Below, piece by piece: positions 9,309 to 17,070 of a stretch of DNA of 64,000 nt. The translations under genes and the position numbers were made by a program. Location: positions 1,674,001-1,738,000 of the forward strand of contig NZ_JAHWXK010000001.1 of the NCBI RefSeq assembly GCF_023091155.1, in the 5' to 3' direction. Under the pieces are notes generated by a model. That model did no database searches and was not told the DNA's origin. It was given only the letters and a program-made list of their open reading frames with translations. The DNA comes from Microbacterium sufflavum. Lineage in GTDB: Bacteria > Actinomycetota > Actinomycetes > Actinomycetales > Microbacteriaceae. Positions within the stretch are counted from its first letter, which is position 1; every line of letters starts with the position of its first letter.

Positions 9309-9482
9309 ATGGACAACTTCTGGCTCGCCGCGGCATGGTCGCTCCTGCCGACCATCGGAGTCAGCATCGTGTTCGTCGTCGTCCTCCGCGGCATCCTGCG
9401 CTTCGACCGCACCGAGCGGAAGGTGCACGCCCAGATCGAGGCCGAGGAACGCGCCGCGCGCGGACTCCCGCCGCGCACCTGA
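9309..9482 (+). CDS. Small single-pass membrane protein
   Basis: 57 residues: MDNFWLAAAWSLLPTIGVSI begins one long transmembrane helix (about residues 5-26), followed by a charged amphipathic helix (RFDRTERKVHAQIEAEERAA). The ATG at 9309 is preferred because the protein then begins just before the helix. An in-frame GTG at 9279 would add ten residues. I do not recognise a family with assigned function. The sequence has normal high-GC codon usage and lies alone between the DUF4192 gene and cardiolipin synthase. Confidence 0.6.
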   Translation: MDNFWLAAAWSLLPTIGVSIVFVVVLRGILRFDRTERKVHAQIEAEERAARGLPPRT

Positions 9483-9568
9483 GTCCGACCCATCCGCTAC
9501 TGTGAAGCGAGCGTGCCTGGTCTGGCGCGCACCGGGGTCATGACCCCTGATGCGGGCGAGGGGGTGCG

Positions 9569-11029
9569 ATGACAGCCTGGACCTGGGGCTGGTGGTTCGC
9601 GGTCTTCCTCCTGCTCCTCGACATCACGATCCGCGTCACCGCCATCATCGTGATCCCGCGCAACCGGCGTCCCACGGCAGCGATGGCGTGGCTGCTGGCG
9701 GTGTTCTTCATCCCCTTCGTCGGCGTGTTCCTCTTCCTCCTCATCGGCAACCCGCGACTGCCGCGGGCCCGCCGCCGCAAGCAGGACCAGATCAACGAGT
9801 ACATCGCCGAGACCAGCGAGCACCTGCACTTCGGCACGCTGCGTCCGAACGCCCCCGCGTGGTTCGGACCGATCGTGCAGATGAACCAGCGCCTCGGAGC
9901 CCTCCCGCTCTCCGGTGACAACGGCGCGCACCTGATCTCCGACTACCAGGAGTCGCTCGACGAGATGGCGGAGGCGATCCGCACCGCCCAGGACTACGTG
10001 CACGTCGAGTTCTACATCCTGCAGTCCGACGAATCGACCGACAACTTCTTCCGCGCGCTCGAAGAGGTCGCGGCACGCGGGGTCGCGGTGCGCGTCCTGC
10101 TCGACCACTGGGCCAACCGGGGCAAGCCGCGCTACCGCCAGACCGTCGCACGACTCAACGCGATGGGGGCCGACTGGCACCTGATGCTGCCCGTGCAGCC
10201 GCTCAAGGGGAAGATGCAGCGCCCCGACCTGCGCAACCACCGCAAACTGCTCGTCGTCGACGGGAACATCGCGTTCCTCGGGTCGCAGAACATCACCGAC
10301 TCGACCTACAACCTGCGCAAGAACATCCGCCGCGGACTGCACTGGGTCGACCTCATGGTGCGCCTCGACGGGCCGGTCGTGCTGAGCGTGAACGCCATCT
10401 TCCTGAGCGACTGGTACAGCGAGACCGATGTGGTCCTCCAGGAGATCGACATCGCGCACGCCAACATCGGGTCCGGCGATCTGGACTGCCAGGTCGTGCC
10501 GTCCGGTCCGGGGTTCGAGGTGGAGAACAACCTCCGGCTCTTCCTCGCGCTGCTGTACGCGGCGAAGAAGCAGATCATGATCATCAGCCCGTACTTCGTC
10601 CCGGACGAGGCGCTGCTGCTGGCCGTCACCGCAGCGGTCGATCGCGGCGTCCAGGTCGAGCTGTTCGTCTCGGAGGAGGGCGACCAGGCGATGGTCTACC
10701 ACGCCCAGCGCAGCTACTACGAGGTGCTGTTGCGGGCGGGGGTGCGCATCTGGATGTACCGCAAGCCCTACATCCTGCACACCAAGAGCCTCACGATCGA
10801 CGACGAGGTGGCGGTGATCGGCTCGAGCAACATGGACATGCGCTCGTTCGGCCTCAACCTCGAGGTGTCGATGCTCGTCCGTGGCGAGGAGTTCGTCAGG
10901 GAGATGCGCGAGGTGGAGGACAAGTACCGGTCGCTCAGCCGCGAGCTCACGCTCGAGGAGTGGATGCAGCAGCCGCTGCGGTCCACCGTGCTCGACAACC
11001 TGGCGCGGCTCACCTCGGCGCTGCAGTGA
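9569..11029 (+). CDS. cls: Cardiolipin synthase (phospholipase D family)
   Basis: 486 residues, with GAGGGGGTG just before the ATG. Two N-terminal transmembrane helices (about 6-26 and 38-58) anchor the enzyme in the membrane. Two HKD catalytic motifs follow: HRKLLVVDGNIAFLGSQN near residue 222 and HTKSLTIDDEVAVIGSSN near residue 402. These join two phosphatidylglycerol molecules (or PG with CDP-diacylglycerol) to make cardiolipin. Full family length and both HKD pairs intact. Monocistronic by spacing. Confidence 0.93.
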   Translation: MTAWTWGWWFAVFLLLLDITIRVTAIIVIPRNRRPTAAMAWLLAVFFIPFVGVFLFLLIGNPRLPRARRRKQDQINEYIAETSEHLHFGTLRPNAPAWFGPIVQMNQRLGALPLSGDNGAHLISDYQESLDEMAEAIRTAQDYVHVEFYILQSDESTDNFFRALEEVAARGVAVRVLLDHWANRGKPRYRQTVARLNAMGADWHLMLPVQPLKGKMQRPDLRNHRKLLVVDGNIAFLGSQNITDSTYNLRKNIRRGLHWVDLMVRLDGPVVLSVNAIFLSDWYSETDVVLQEIDIAHANIGSGDLDCQVVPSGPGFEVENNLRLFLALLYAAKKQIMIISPYFVPDEALLLAVTAAVDRGVQVELFVSEEGDQAMVYHAQRSYYEVLLRAGVRIWMYRKPYILHTKSLTIDDEVAVIGSSNMDMRSFGLNLEVSMLVRGEEFVREMREVEDKYRSLSRELTLEEWMQQPLRSTVLDNLARLTSALQ

Positions 11030-11087
11030 CCGGCCCCGCGGGCCGAGCCCCGTAGGCAGGGGAGGATGCCGCGAGTACCCTGAGGGC

Positions 11088-11834
11088 ATGACTCCTCGCC
11101 GGCTCCTCCTCGTCGCGTCCTCCGCGCTCGCCGCGGCCCTGCTCCTCGCCGGTTGCACGGTGGGTCCGGGCAACACCGCCCCGAACTCGACATCGGAGCC
11201 GTCGAGCGGTCCGGGCAACGCGGGCGGCGGTGACGATTCGGGCGACCTGGAGGGCGCACTGCTCGACGACGGGCGCATGTTCGCGGTCGTCAGCTGGGGC
11301 TCCTCCACGTGCCTGCCCCAGGTCGACCAGGTCTCCGCGGAGGGCCAGACGGTGTCGGTCACGCTGGTCGAACCCGAGGGCGACGGCGCGACGGAGAAGG
11401 CGTGCACGGCGGATCTCGCTCCGCGCGCGAGCGTCGGCGCGCTGCCGCAGGGCGTGGATCCGACCAAGGACATCACCCTCCAGGTGACCTACGGGGGCGT
11501 TTCCGATGACATCGACCTCGACGGCGACCCGGACGCGACCGGCACCCCGGGCGACCCGACGTCGTACGAGCCGTCCGCGGGATGGTTCGACGACGGCGGG
11601 CTGGTGCTGCTGACGTGGGGCTCGTCCGGATGCCCGCCCGTCGTGGAATCGGCCGAGGGCTCGGGCTCCGCGGGCACGGTCACCTTCGTCACCGACGACA
11701 CCCAGGTGTGCACGATGGACATGGCCCCGCGCGCGACCGTGATCGAGTTCCCCGAGGACGACGTGGACGACGACGCGCCGTTCACCCTCACGCTCGTGGG
11801 CGGCGGACTCGACGGCACGGTGCAGGTGCGCTGA
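11088..11834 (+). CDS. Secreted lipoprotein with duplicated domain
   Basis: 248 residues from the ATG at 11088 (TGAGGGC upstream). A lipoprotein signal peptide ends in the lipobox LLLAGC, so the mature protein is anchored through Cys at about residue 21. A serine/glycine/proline linker follows. Two similar domains come next: each contains a WGSS-x-C-x-P-x-V segment and, about 40 residues later, C-x-x-D-x-APRA, suggesting an internal duplication with a likely disulfide in each copy. No family with known role recognised. Its last nine bases are part of the 142-bp repeat that recurs at 13689. Confidence 0.75.
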   Translation: MTPRRLLLVASSALAAALLLAGCTVGPGNTAPNSTSEPSSGPGNAGGGDDSGDLEGALLDDGRMFAVVSWGSSTCLPQVDQVSAEGQTVSVTLVEPEGDGATEKACTADLAPRASVGALPQGVDPTKDITLQVTYGGVSDDIDLDGDPDATGTPGDPTSYEPSAGWFDDGGLVLLTWGSSGCPPVVESAEGSGSAGTVTFVTDDTQVCTMDMAPRATVIEFPEDDVDDDAPFTLTLVGGGLDGTVQVR

Positions 11835-11967
11835 CCCCGGCGCCGCCCCGTCAGAGGATGTGCACGGGGTGGCCGGCGGGCAGCGCCAGCAGCAGAGCGC
11901 CCGGGTCGGCGCGGCACACCACCCGCACGGCCTCGCCGAACTCATCGCCGTCGAGCTCGACGGGCGT
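11826..11967. repeat. 142-bp direct repeat, copy A
   Basis: Bases 11826-11967 match 13689-13830 with only four mismatches (three within the first 25 bases, one at 11944). This copy starts with the last nine bases of the lipoprotein gene (GTGCGCTGA). It then contains a 3'-terminal remnant of the lipid-kinase gene on the minus strand, the complete copy of which is at 13714-14712. The repeat ends exactly where the insert begins. Confidence 0.95.
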
Positions 11968-12420
11968 ATGCTCGCAGACATGCGCGAAAGTGAAGTGTTA
12001 CCGACTGGCATCACTGCCCGGTGGAGGTGGGAAGTTTTTGCCCGCGTGGTGGTCGCGGCTTTGTTCGCCGCAGTCGGGGCTCTGTTACTTCTGGTCGGCG
12101 ACTTCTGGGTCTGGCCGATTGCTCTCGTGATCCTCGGCGCATCCAGCCGAACTGCGGCACAAGCCTCTGATCGGCGAAGTCGCGGTAGGCGTCAGAGGGC
12201 ATGGGACGCAAGGAGTTTCTCGTTCGCGGCGATTCTCATCCCAGCGATGCTGGGGATCGTGATTCCATTGCGGTCTTTGGGGGTCCCTCTGCGACCTTGG
12301 GTCACGTGGTACGTGCCCGCGGCGACTTTCGTGCTCATGATTGTCACCACCTGCTTGCTCGTACTCCTTCAGTTGCCCTCGCAGGGCGAGGGGACGCCGG
12401 CTCACCGTCGCCCCCTCTGA
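11968..12420 (+). CDS. Four-helix membrane protein of the insert
   Basis: 150 residues if translation starts at the ATG at 11968, which is precisely the first base after repeat copy A; an alternative ATG is at 11980. Neither has a convincing ribosome site, so the start is uncertain. Four hydrophobic helices are clear: about residues 22-40, 43-58, 83-103 and 112-132. An arginine-rich cytoplasmic loop (RRSRGRRQR) lies between the second and third. No family recognised. The lower-GC codons match the other insert genes. Its promoter would have to lie within the repeat. Confidence 0.5.
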   Translation: MLADMRESEVLPTGITARWRWEVFARVVVAALFAAVGALLLLVGDFWVWPIALVILGASSRTAAQASDRRSRGRRQRAWDARSFSFAAILIPAMLGIVIPLRSLGVPLRPWVTWYVPAATFVLMIVTTCLLVLLQLPSQGEGTPAHRRPL

Positions 12421-12430
12421 TCAATGAGCG

Positions 12431-12874
12431 TTACGCGAGGCAGGTCATGATTCCTCCCATTCCGGTGAAGCCGAGCGCGGAAATCCAGATGAGCGATCCG
12501 TCTGCGCTAAGTACGCCGAAGACGCCGCTGACGATGGACATCAGACACCCGATCGGGTCCGGCTTTGGGTGATAAATCACGGTTCCTGTCACCGACAACT
12601 TGTAGTTCGCCACCATCACGCCGTTGATGTACTTGTGTAGGAAGCTGCCGTGGCAGTCCGTGGTTGGCTCTCCGACGCGCAGCGACCAACTGCTTCCGTC
12701 CGAGCCGATGCAGATGTACTCGTACTGACCCGTGCTCATCGTTGCGGAGCCGATGGGGCTGGCCGTGCGTACTTCGGTCTGTGCGCTTGTGGCCGCGCTC
12801 GCTGCTTGCGGAGCCACAGCCGCTCCGATGGCGATGCACGCGGCAGCACACAGGGTTACGACACTTCTCTTCAT
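12431..12874 (-). CDS. Small secreted protein of the insert
   Basis: 147 residues with a clear signal peptide (MKRSVVTLCAAACIAIGAAV, cleavage near QAASA-AT). The mature part of about 120 residues has four cysteines (YICIGS, TTDCHGS, GCLMS, MTCLA) and ends in a hydrophobic, glycine-rich segment that could be a membrane anchor or a buried core. I do not recognise it. It diverges from the TetR gene, with a TetR-like palindrome between them, so it is probably the repressor's target. Confidence 0.6.
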   Translation of the reverse strand: MKRSVVTLCAAACIAIGAAVAPQAASAATSAQTEVRTASPIGSATMSTGQYEYICIGSDGSSWSLRVGEPTTDCHGSFLHKYINGVMVANYKLSVTGTVIYHPKPDPIGCLMSIVSGVFGVLSADGSLIWISALGFTGMGGIMTCLA

Positions 12875-12929
12875 GATGTTCTTCCCTTCTCGATCGCGGT
12901 GAGCGCCGCGATGCCCGGGAAGCTATGAA

Positions 12930-12945
12930 CTGACCAATCGGTTAG
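12930..12945. promoter_or_regulatory. Candidate TetR operator
   Basis: CTGACCAATCGGTTAG is a 16-bp imperfect palindrome (six of eight arm pairs match). It lies in the 153-base gap between the secreted-protein gene (start 12874, minus) and the TetR gene (start 13028, plus). Form and position fit autoregulation plus control of the divergent gene. Confidence 0.4.
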
Positions 12946-13027
12946 GGAACTGAAGTATTACGCGCCACCTCCTGACCGGCTGTCCAGTGCGTAGGGTCAC
13001 TCAAAGTGGACACGAGGAGGTGGAGCG

Positions 13028-13687
13028 ATGAGTGCGAAACGGAACGGCGTGCGCACAACGGCTTTGAGGGCGCTCAATGCCCGCTCGGTGATGAGCCCGG
13101 ACTTGAACGCGGCACCCGAGATCATCGAGGCAGCCGTGCGTGTGTTCGACGAGTTCGGTTATGAGGGCACGAGTTTCCGTCGCATTGCGGAGGTTGCGGG
13201 AACCTCGAAGTCCCTCGTCACCTACTTCTTCCCAACCAAACAGGCCTTGGTTGGGACCATCGTCGATCTCGCCTTCCCCGGCGGCGTCTTCATGGGAACC
13301 AAACGCACGGATGATGACCCGCTCGATGCGATCGTCGCCGTAGCGGAGCAAGTGACCGACAGCCTTCTGCACGACCCGCTGGCGCGAGTGTCGCTCATGC
13401 TGATGGATCGGAGGACCGACGGCTCGCCGCCCGCAAGTCCCAAGTTCAGCGGGTGGCTCGCGCGCTTGACCGACTACCTCGAAGAAGCGCAACGGAAAGA
13501 GCTGATCGCTCCGGATGCCGATCCGCCAAGAGAGGCGAAGTACCTCCTATCTGGCATCATCGGACTTGCCGAGTTGGCAAGGGACAGCGGCGCCTACCTG
13601 CGGCTTGTCGAAGACGCTGTGCTGCTCACTCGCGACCGGCTCGCTCACATCGTCGTCGGCCCGCGGGCGGGTGAGCTTCGCGCGTAG
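13028..13687 (+). CDS. TetR family transcriptional regulator
   Basis: 219 residues, with GAGGAGGTGGAGC ahead of the ATG. The N-terminal DNA-binding domain is clear: IIEAAVRVFDEFGYEGTSF, then RRIAEVAGTSKSLVTYFF with recognition helix SLVTYFFPTK around residues 60-70. The C-terminal ligand domain is typical in length but gives no ligand clue. A longer than usual N-terminal arm (about 28 residues) precedes the HTH. The helix-turn-helix resembles the gamma-butyrolactone-receptor branch, but that subgrouping is weak. It probably controls the divergent secreted protein. Confidence 0.85.
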   Translation: MSAKRNGVRTTALRALNARSVMSPDLNAAPEIIEAAVRVFDEFGYEGTSFRRIAEVAGTSKSLVTYFFPTKQALVGTIVDLAFPGGVFMGTKRTDDDPLDAIVAVAEQVTDSLLHDPLARVSLMLMDRRTDGSPPASPKFSGWLARLTDYLEEAQRKELIAPDADPPREAKYLLSGIIGLAELARDSGAYLRLVEDAVLLTRDRLAHIVVGPRAGELRA

Positions 13688-13688
13688 G

Positions 13689-13830
13689 GTGCGCTGACCC
13701 CCGCGCCACCGCGTCAGAGGATGTGCACGGGGTGGCCGGCGGGCAGCGCCAGCAGCAGAGCGCCCGGGTCGGCGCGGCACACCACCCGCACGGCCTCGCC
13801 GAACTCGTCGCCGTCGAGCTCGACGGGCGT
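13689..13830. repeat. 142-bp direct repeat, copy B
   Basis: The second copy of the repeat at 11826-11967. It begins with GTGCGCTGA, the same nine bases that end the lipoprotein gene but here have no gene in front. It then runs into the intact 3' end of the lipid-kinase gene. Identity to copy A is interrupted only at four positions. Confidence 0.95.
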
Positions 13831-14712
13831 GGGAGCGGGCGCCGCCGCCTCGGCCGCCGCGCCGCGGAAGTAGTGCACCGAGGCGTCCGTGCCGCGGCGC
13901 TCCAGCACGAGGCGTCCCGCGCGGAAGCGGCGCAGCACCGAGTTGTCCCACCAGATCTTGCGCCACACACCCAGCCAGCCGAGCACACCGGTCGGCTGGA
14001 TCACGGCGACGTCGAGTGCGGCATCGGTGATCGACGCGTCGGGGATCAGCGAGATGCCGGCGGGCAGCGTGCCGCAGTTCGCGAACAGGATGCTGTGGAC
14101 CTTGGTGGAGTGCAGGCGCCCCTCACCGATCTGGTAGACGGCGCGGAACGGCTGGGCCCGGGGGAGCGATCGCGCAGCACCGTCGACGTACGCGATCCAC
14201 CCGACCGATCGCTTCAGGTCGGAGCGCGTGTTCGCGATCATGTCGGCGTCCAGGCCGATGCCGGCGAGCACCACGAAGGCATGCTCGACCTCCTCGCCGT
14301 CCGCGCGGGTGAGCCGTGCCCAGCCGATGTCGATCGGGTGGCGGAAGTCGCCCAGAGCGGCACGGATCATCTCGGCGGGGTCGGTCAGCGGCAGTCCCAG
14401 GTTGCGCGCGAGGAGGTTGCCGGTGCCGCTCGGCAGGATCGCGAGCGGCACCCCGGTGCCGGCGATGGCCTCCGCGACCGCGCGCACCGTGCCATCGCCG
14501 CCCGCCACCAGCACCACGTCCACACCGCGGGCGAGCGCCTCGGCCGTGGCTCCCTGCCCGGCGTCGTCGACCGTCGTCGGGTAGAACGCCGGGTGCTGCC
14601 AGCCCGCCTCGCGGCACAGGTCTCGAACCTGCGCCCGCAGCCGCTTCCCGTCCACTTTCACCGGGTTGTACACGAGTGCCGCCTGCGAGGTGACAGGGGG
14701 GCTCGTGCGCAT
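13714..14712 (-). CDS. Diacylglycerol/sphingosine kinase-like lipid kinase (DAGK catalytic domain)
   Basis: 332 residues. The DAGK catalytic fold is marked by the GGDGT nucleotide-binding motif (VVLVAGGDGTVRAVAEAI, about residues 67-84), LAILPSGTGNLLARNLGLPL and the later VLAGIGLDADMI. It probably phosphorylates diacylglycerol, or a related lipid, at the membrane using ATP; substrate choice cannot be read from sequence. The C-terminus (VELDGDEFGEAVRVVCRADP) is within the 142-bp duplication. Downstream it converges on the insert's TetR gene; upstream it diverges from serS. Confidence 0.88.
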   Translation of the reverse strand: MRTSPPVTSQAALVYNPVKVDGKRLRAQVRDLCREAGWQHPAFYPTTVDDAGQGATAEALARGVDVVLVAGGDGTVRAVAEAIAGTGVPLAILPSGTGNLLARNLGLPLTDPAEMIRAALGDFRHPIDIGWARLTRADGEEVEHAFVVLAGIGLDADMIANTRSDLKRSVGWIAYVDGAARSLPRAQPFRAVYQIGEGRLHSTKVHSILFANCGTLPAGISLIPDASITDAALDVAVIQPTGVLGWLGVWRKIWWDNSVLRRFRAGRLVLERRGTDASVHYFRGAAAEAAAPAPTPVELDGDEFGEAVRVVCRADPGALLLALPAGHPVHIL

Positions 14713-14768
14713 GGCGCTACTCTAGACCGGCAGCCGAGGGGCTCCGCCGCACCTCGTAGACTTGCGGA

Positions 14769-16073
14769 ATGATCGACCTCGCACTCCTCCGCGAAAACCC
14801 GGAGATCGTCCGCCGTTCGCAGGCTGCCCGTGGCAACGACCAGAGCACCGTCGACGTCGCACTCGAGGCCGATCGATCGCGCAGGGCCGCGCTCGCCGCG
14901 TTCGAAGAGCTGCGTGCCGAGCAGAACGCCTTCGGCAAGCAGGTCGCCAAGGCCCCCAAGGAGGAGAAGGCGGCGCTCGTCGCCCAGGCGAAGGACCTCG
15001 CCGACCGCGTGAAGCAGGCGCAGCACGCCGCGAACGAAGCCTCGGAGCACGCGGCCGCGGCCCTCGCGCGCATCGAGAACGTCGTGATCGACGGTGTGCC
15101 GGCGGGGGGCGAGGAGGACTTCGTCGAGCTGCGGCGGGTGGGCGACGTCCCGGCGTTCGACTTCGAGCCCCGCGACCACCTCGAGCTCGGGGAGCTGCTC
15201 GGCGCGATCGACATGGAGCGCGGCGCGAAGGTCTCCGGCGCGCGCTTCTACTTCCTGCGCGGGATCGGCGCCCGGCTCGAGATCGCCCTCATGAACCTCG
15301 CGCTCGACACGGCGCTGCAGAACGGCTTCGTGCCGATGATCACGCCCACGCTCGTGCGGCCGGAGATCATGCAGGGCACCGGCTTCCTCGGCGAGCACGC
15401 GGACGAGGTGTACCACCTCGACAAGGACGACGACCTGTACCTGGTCGGCACGAGCGAAGTCGCGCTCGCCGGCTACCACAAGGACGAGATCGTCGACCTG
15501 TCCGACGGCGCCCTCCGCTACGCGGGCTGGTCCACGTGCTACCGCCGCGAGGCGGGATCGCACGGCAAGGACACCCGCGGCATCATCCGCGTGCACCAGT
15601 TCAACAAGCTCGAGATGTTCGTCTACACCTCGGCCGAGGACGCGGAGGCCGAGCACCTGCGGCTGGTCGCGCTGCAGGAGCAGATGCTCACCGCGCTCGG
15701 CCTCGCGTATCGCGTGATCGATGTCGCCGCTGGCGACCTCGGTTCGAGCGCCGCGCGCAAGTACGACATCGAGGCGTGGGTGCCCACCCAGGGTGCGTTC
15801 CGCGAGCTCACCTCGACCTCGAACTGCACGACCTACCAGGCCCGGCGCCTCGATGTGCGGTACCGGCCGCCGGTGGAGGAGGGGGCGTCCGCGCCGAAGA
15901 CGCAGCACGTGGCCACGCTCAACGGCACGCTCGCGACCACCCGGTGGATCGTCGCCCTGCTCGAGACGCACCAGCAGGCGGACGGCTCCGTGCGGGTGCC
16001 CGAGGTGCTGCGCCCCTACCTCGGCGGACTCGAGGTGATCCGCCCGCTCGCCGACGCGCAGGCCGCCCGGTGA
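14769..16073 (+). CDS. serS: Seryl-tRNA synthetase
   Basis: 434 residues, a normal length. The N-terminal long coiled-coil arm that holds the tRNA-Ser variable arm spans about residues 25-105 (rich in K, E, A, Q). The class II core contains motif 2 ([20 protein letters not shown]) and motif 3 ([16 protein letters not shown]). A tRNA-Ser gene lies 0.9 kb downstream, which fits but is not evidence of co-regulation. Its last codon overlaps the GTG of the following HAD gene. Confidence 0.96.
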   Translation: MIDLALLRENPEIVRRSQAARGNDQSTVDVALEADRSRRAALAAFEELRAEQNAFGKQVAKAPKEEKAALVAQAKDLADRVKQAQHAANEASEHAAAALARIENVVIDGVPAGGEEDFVELRRVGDVPAFDFEPRDHLELGELLGAIDMERGAKVSGARFYFLRGIGARLEIALMNLALDTALQNGFVPMITPTLVRPEIMQGTGFLGEHADEVYHLDKDDDLYLVGTSEVALAGYHKDEIVDLSDGALRYAGWSTCYRREAGSHGKDTRGIIRVHQFNKLEMFVYTSAEDAEAEHLRLVALQEQMLTALGLAYRVIDVAAGDLGSSAARKYDIEAWVPTQGAFRELTSTSNCTTYQARRLDVRYRPPVEEGASAPKTQHVATLNGTLATTRWIVALLETHQQADGSVRVPEVLRPYLGGLEVIRPLADAQAAR

Positions 16074-16891
16074 GCGCGCCCTGGTTGGTCGGCCTCGACG
16101 TCGACGGCACGATCCTGCTCCAGGACGAGACCATGAGCCCCGGTGTGCCGGAGGCGATCGCCCGCGTGCGCGACGCCGGACACCTGGTCACGATCGCGAC
16201 GGGGCGCAGTTGGATGGGGACGCAGCGCTACGTGGAGGAGCTGGGTCTCACGGCGGATCTCGTCGTCTGCTCGAACGGCGCAGTGACGATGCGGCGCGTG
16301 GGCGACCGGTGGGAGCGCTGGCACGTCGAGACCTTCGACCCGACTCCCGCGCTGGCTCTGCTCCGTGACCGCCTCCCGGACGCGCGATACATGGTCGAGC
16401 TCGGCTCCGGACAGCGGCTCTTCACCGAGCAGCTCGACGACTGGACGCTCGACGGCGGACGGCAGGTCGACTTCGACCGGCTCGGCGATCTCCCGGTGTC
16501 GCGCATCGTGGTCGTCTCGCCGGATCACGACGAGGACGACTTCCACCGGCTCGTGGCCGACGCGGGGCTCAACGAGGTGTCGTACGCGATCGGCTGGACC
16601 GCCTGGCTCGACATCGCTCCGCAGGGCGTCGACAAGGGAACGGCGCTGGAGCGGGTGCGTCACGAGCTCGGACTGCAGCGCGACCGCGTGCTGGTCGCGG
16701 GGGATGGTCGCAACGACATCGGGATGTTCGGCTGGGCCCTCGCGGGCGGGGGCCGTGCGGTGGCGATGGGGCAGGCGCCGGACGAGGTGAAGGACGCCGC
16801 GGGAGAGGTCACGACCGACGTCGAAACGGGGGGCCTCGCGACCGCGCTCGACACGCTTCCAGCGCCCGCCCAGGTCGACGCACGAGAATAG
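16070..16891 (+). CDS. Cof-type HAD-IIB hydrolase (sugar/nucleotide phosphatase-like)
   Basis: 273 residues from a GTG overlapping the serS stop (GTGA). HAD motif I is [11 protein letters not shown] at the N-terminus; motif II is the ITIATGR-type block (VTIATGRSW); the IIB cap is in the middle; motifs III/IV are KGTALERV and [17 protein letters not shown] near residue 215. These enzymes remove phosphate from small metabolites; the substrate is not predictable. The overlap suggests co-transcription with serS. Confidence 0.87.
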   Translation: MSAPWLVGLDVDGTILLQDETMSPGVPEAIARVRDAGHLVTIATGRSWMGTQRYVEELGLTADLVVCSNGAVTMRRVGDRWERWHVETFDPTPALALLRDRLPDARYMVELGSGQRLFTEQLDDWTLDGGRQVDFDRLGDLPVSRIVVVSPDHDEDDFHRLVADAGLNEVSYAIGWTAWLDIAPQGVDKGTALERVRHELGLQRDRVLVAGDGRNDIGMFGWALAGGGRAVAMGQAPDEVKDAAGEVTTDVETGGLATALDTLPAPAQVDARE

Positions 16892-16933
16892 AGTTCGGCT
16901 AGACTCACGCCTGGTCGGCAGACGTATCTGTCG

Positions 16934-17018
16934 GGAGGGTTGTCCGAGCGGCCGATGGAGCTGGTCTTGAAAACCAGTGGGCAGAGATGTCTCGTGGGTT
17001 CGAATCCCACACCCTCCG
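16934..17018 (+). tRNA. tRNA-Ser (anticodon UGA)
   Basis: An 85-base cloverleaf with acceptor stem GGAGGGT (16934-16940) paired to ACCCTCC (17011-17017) and G discriminator. The anticodon stem CTGGT/ACCAG flanks TGA at 16968-16970. It has a long variable arm as expected for serine, and a T-loop GGTTCGAATCC. CCA is not encoded. It lies between serS and the LCP gene. Confidence 0.95.
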
Positions 17019-17070
17019 CATACCGAGCACGGCGAACCCTCCACGCCGTGCCGAATCCGAAAGGGCCCGA

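Larger units (their letters stand above)
11968..13688. other. 1.7-kb insert between direct repeats (putative acquired islet)
   Basis: The stretch between the two 142-bp repeats has visibly lower GC and different codon use from its surroundings. It carries three genes: a membrane protein, a secreted protein and a TetR regulator. Removing the insert plus one repeat would restore a simple convergent junction between the lipoprotein and lipid-kinase genes. There is no integrase or transposase in it, so the repeats could be attachment-type sites of a derelict element or products of a single-crossover insertion. This is an inference from structure only. Confidence 0.6.

Noticed and set aside
11860..11967. 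N-terminal extension of the islet membrane protein reading through repeat copy A
   Set aside because: That stretch is the antisense of the lipid-kinase C-terminus and its translation has no membrane or family character; the protein is more sensibly started at or after 11968.
11968..13688. Insertion sequence or transposon at the islet
   Set aside because: No transposase, no terminal inverted repeats and no short target duplication; the flanking 142-bp direct repeats are copies of host gene ends instead.
16934..17018. tRNA-Ser(UGA) as an integration site
   Set aside because: No repeat of the tRNA 3' end and no foreign-looking DNA follow it; the LCP gene begins normally 53 bases downstream.
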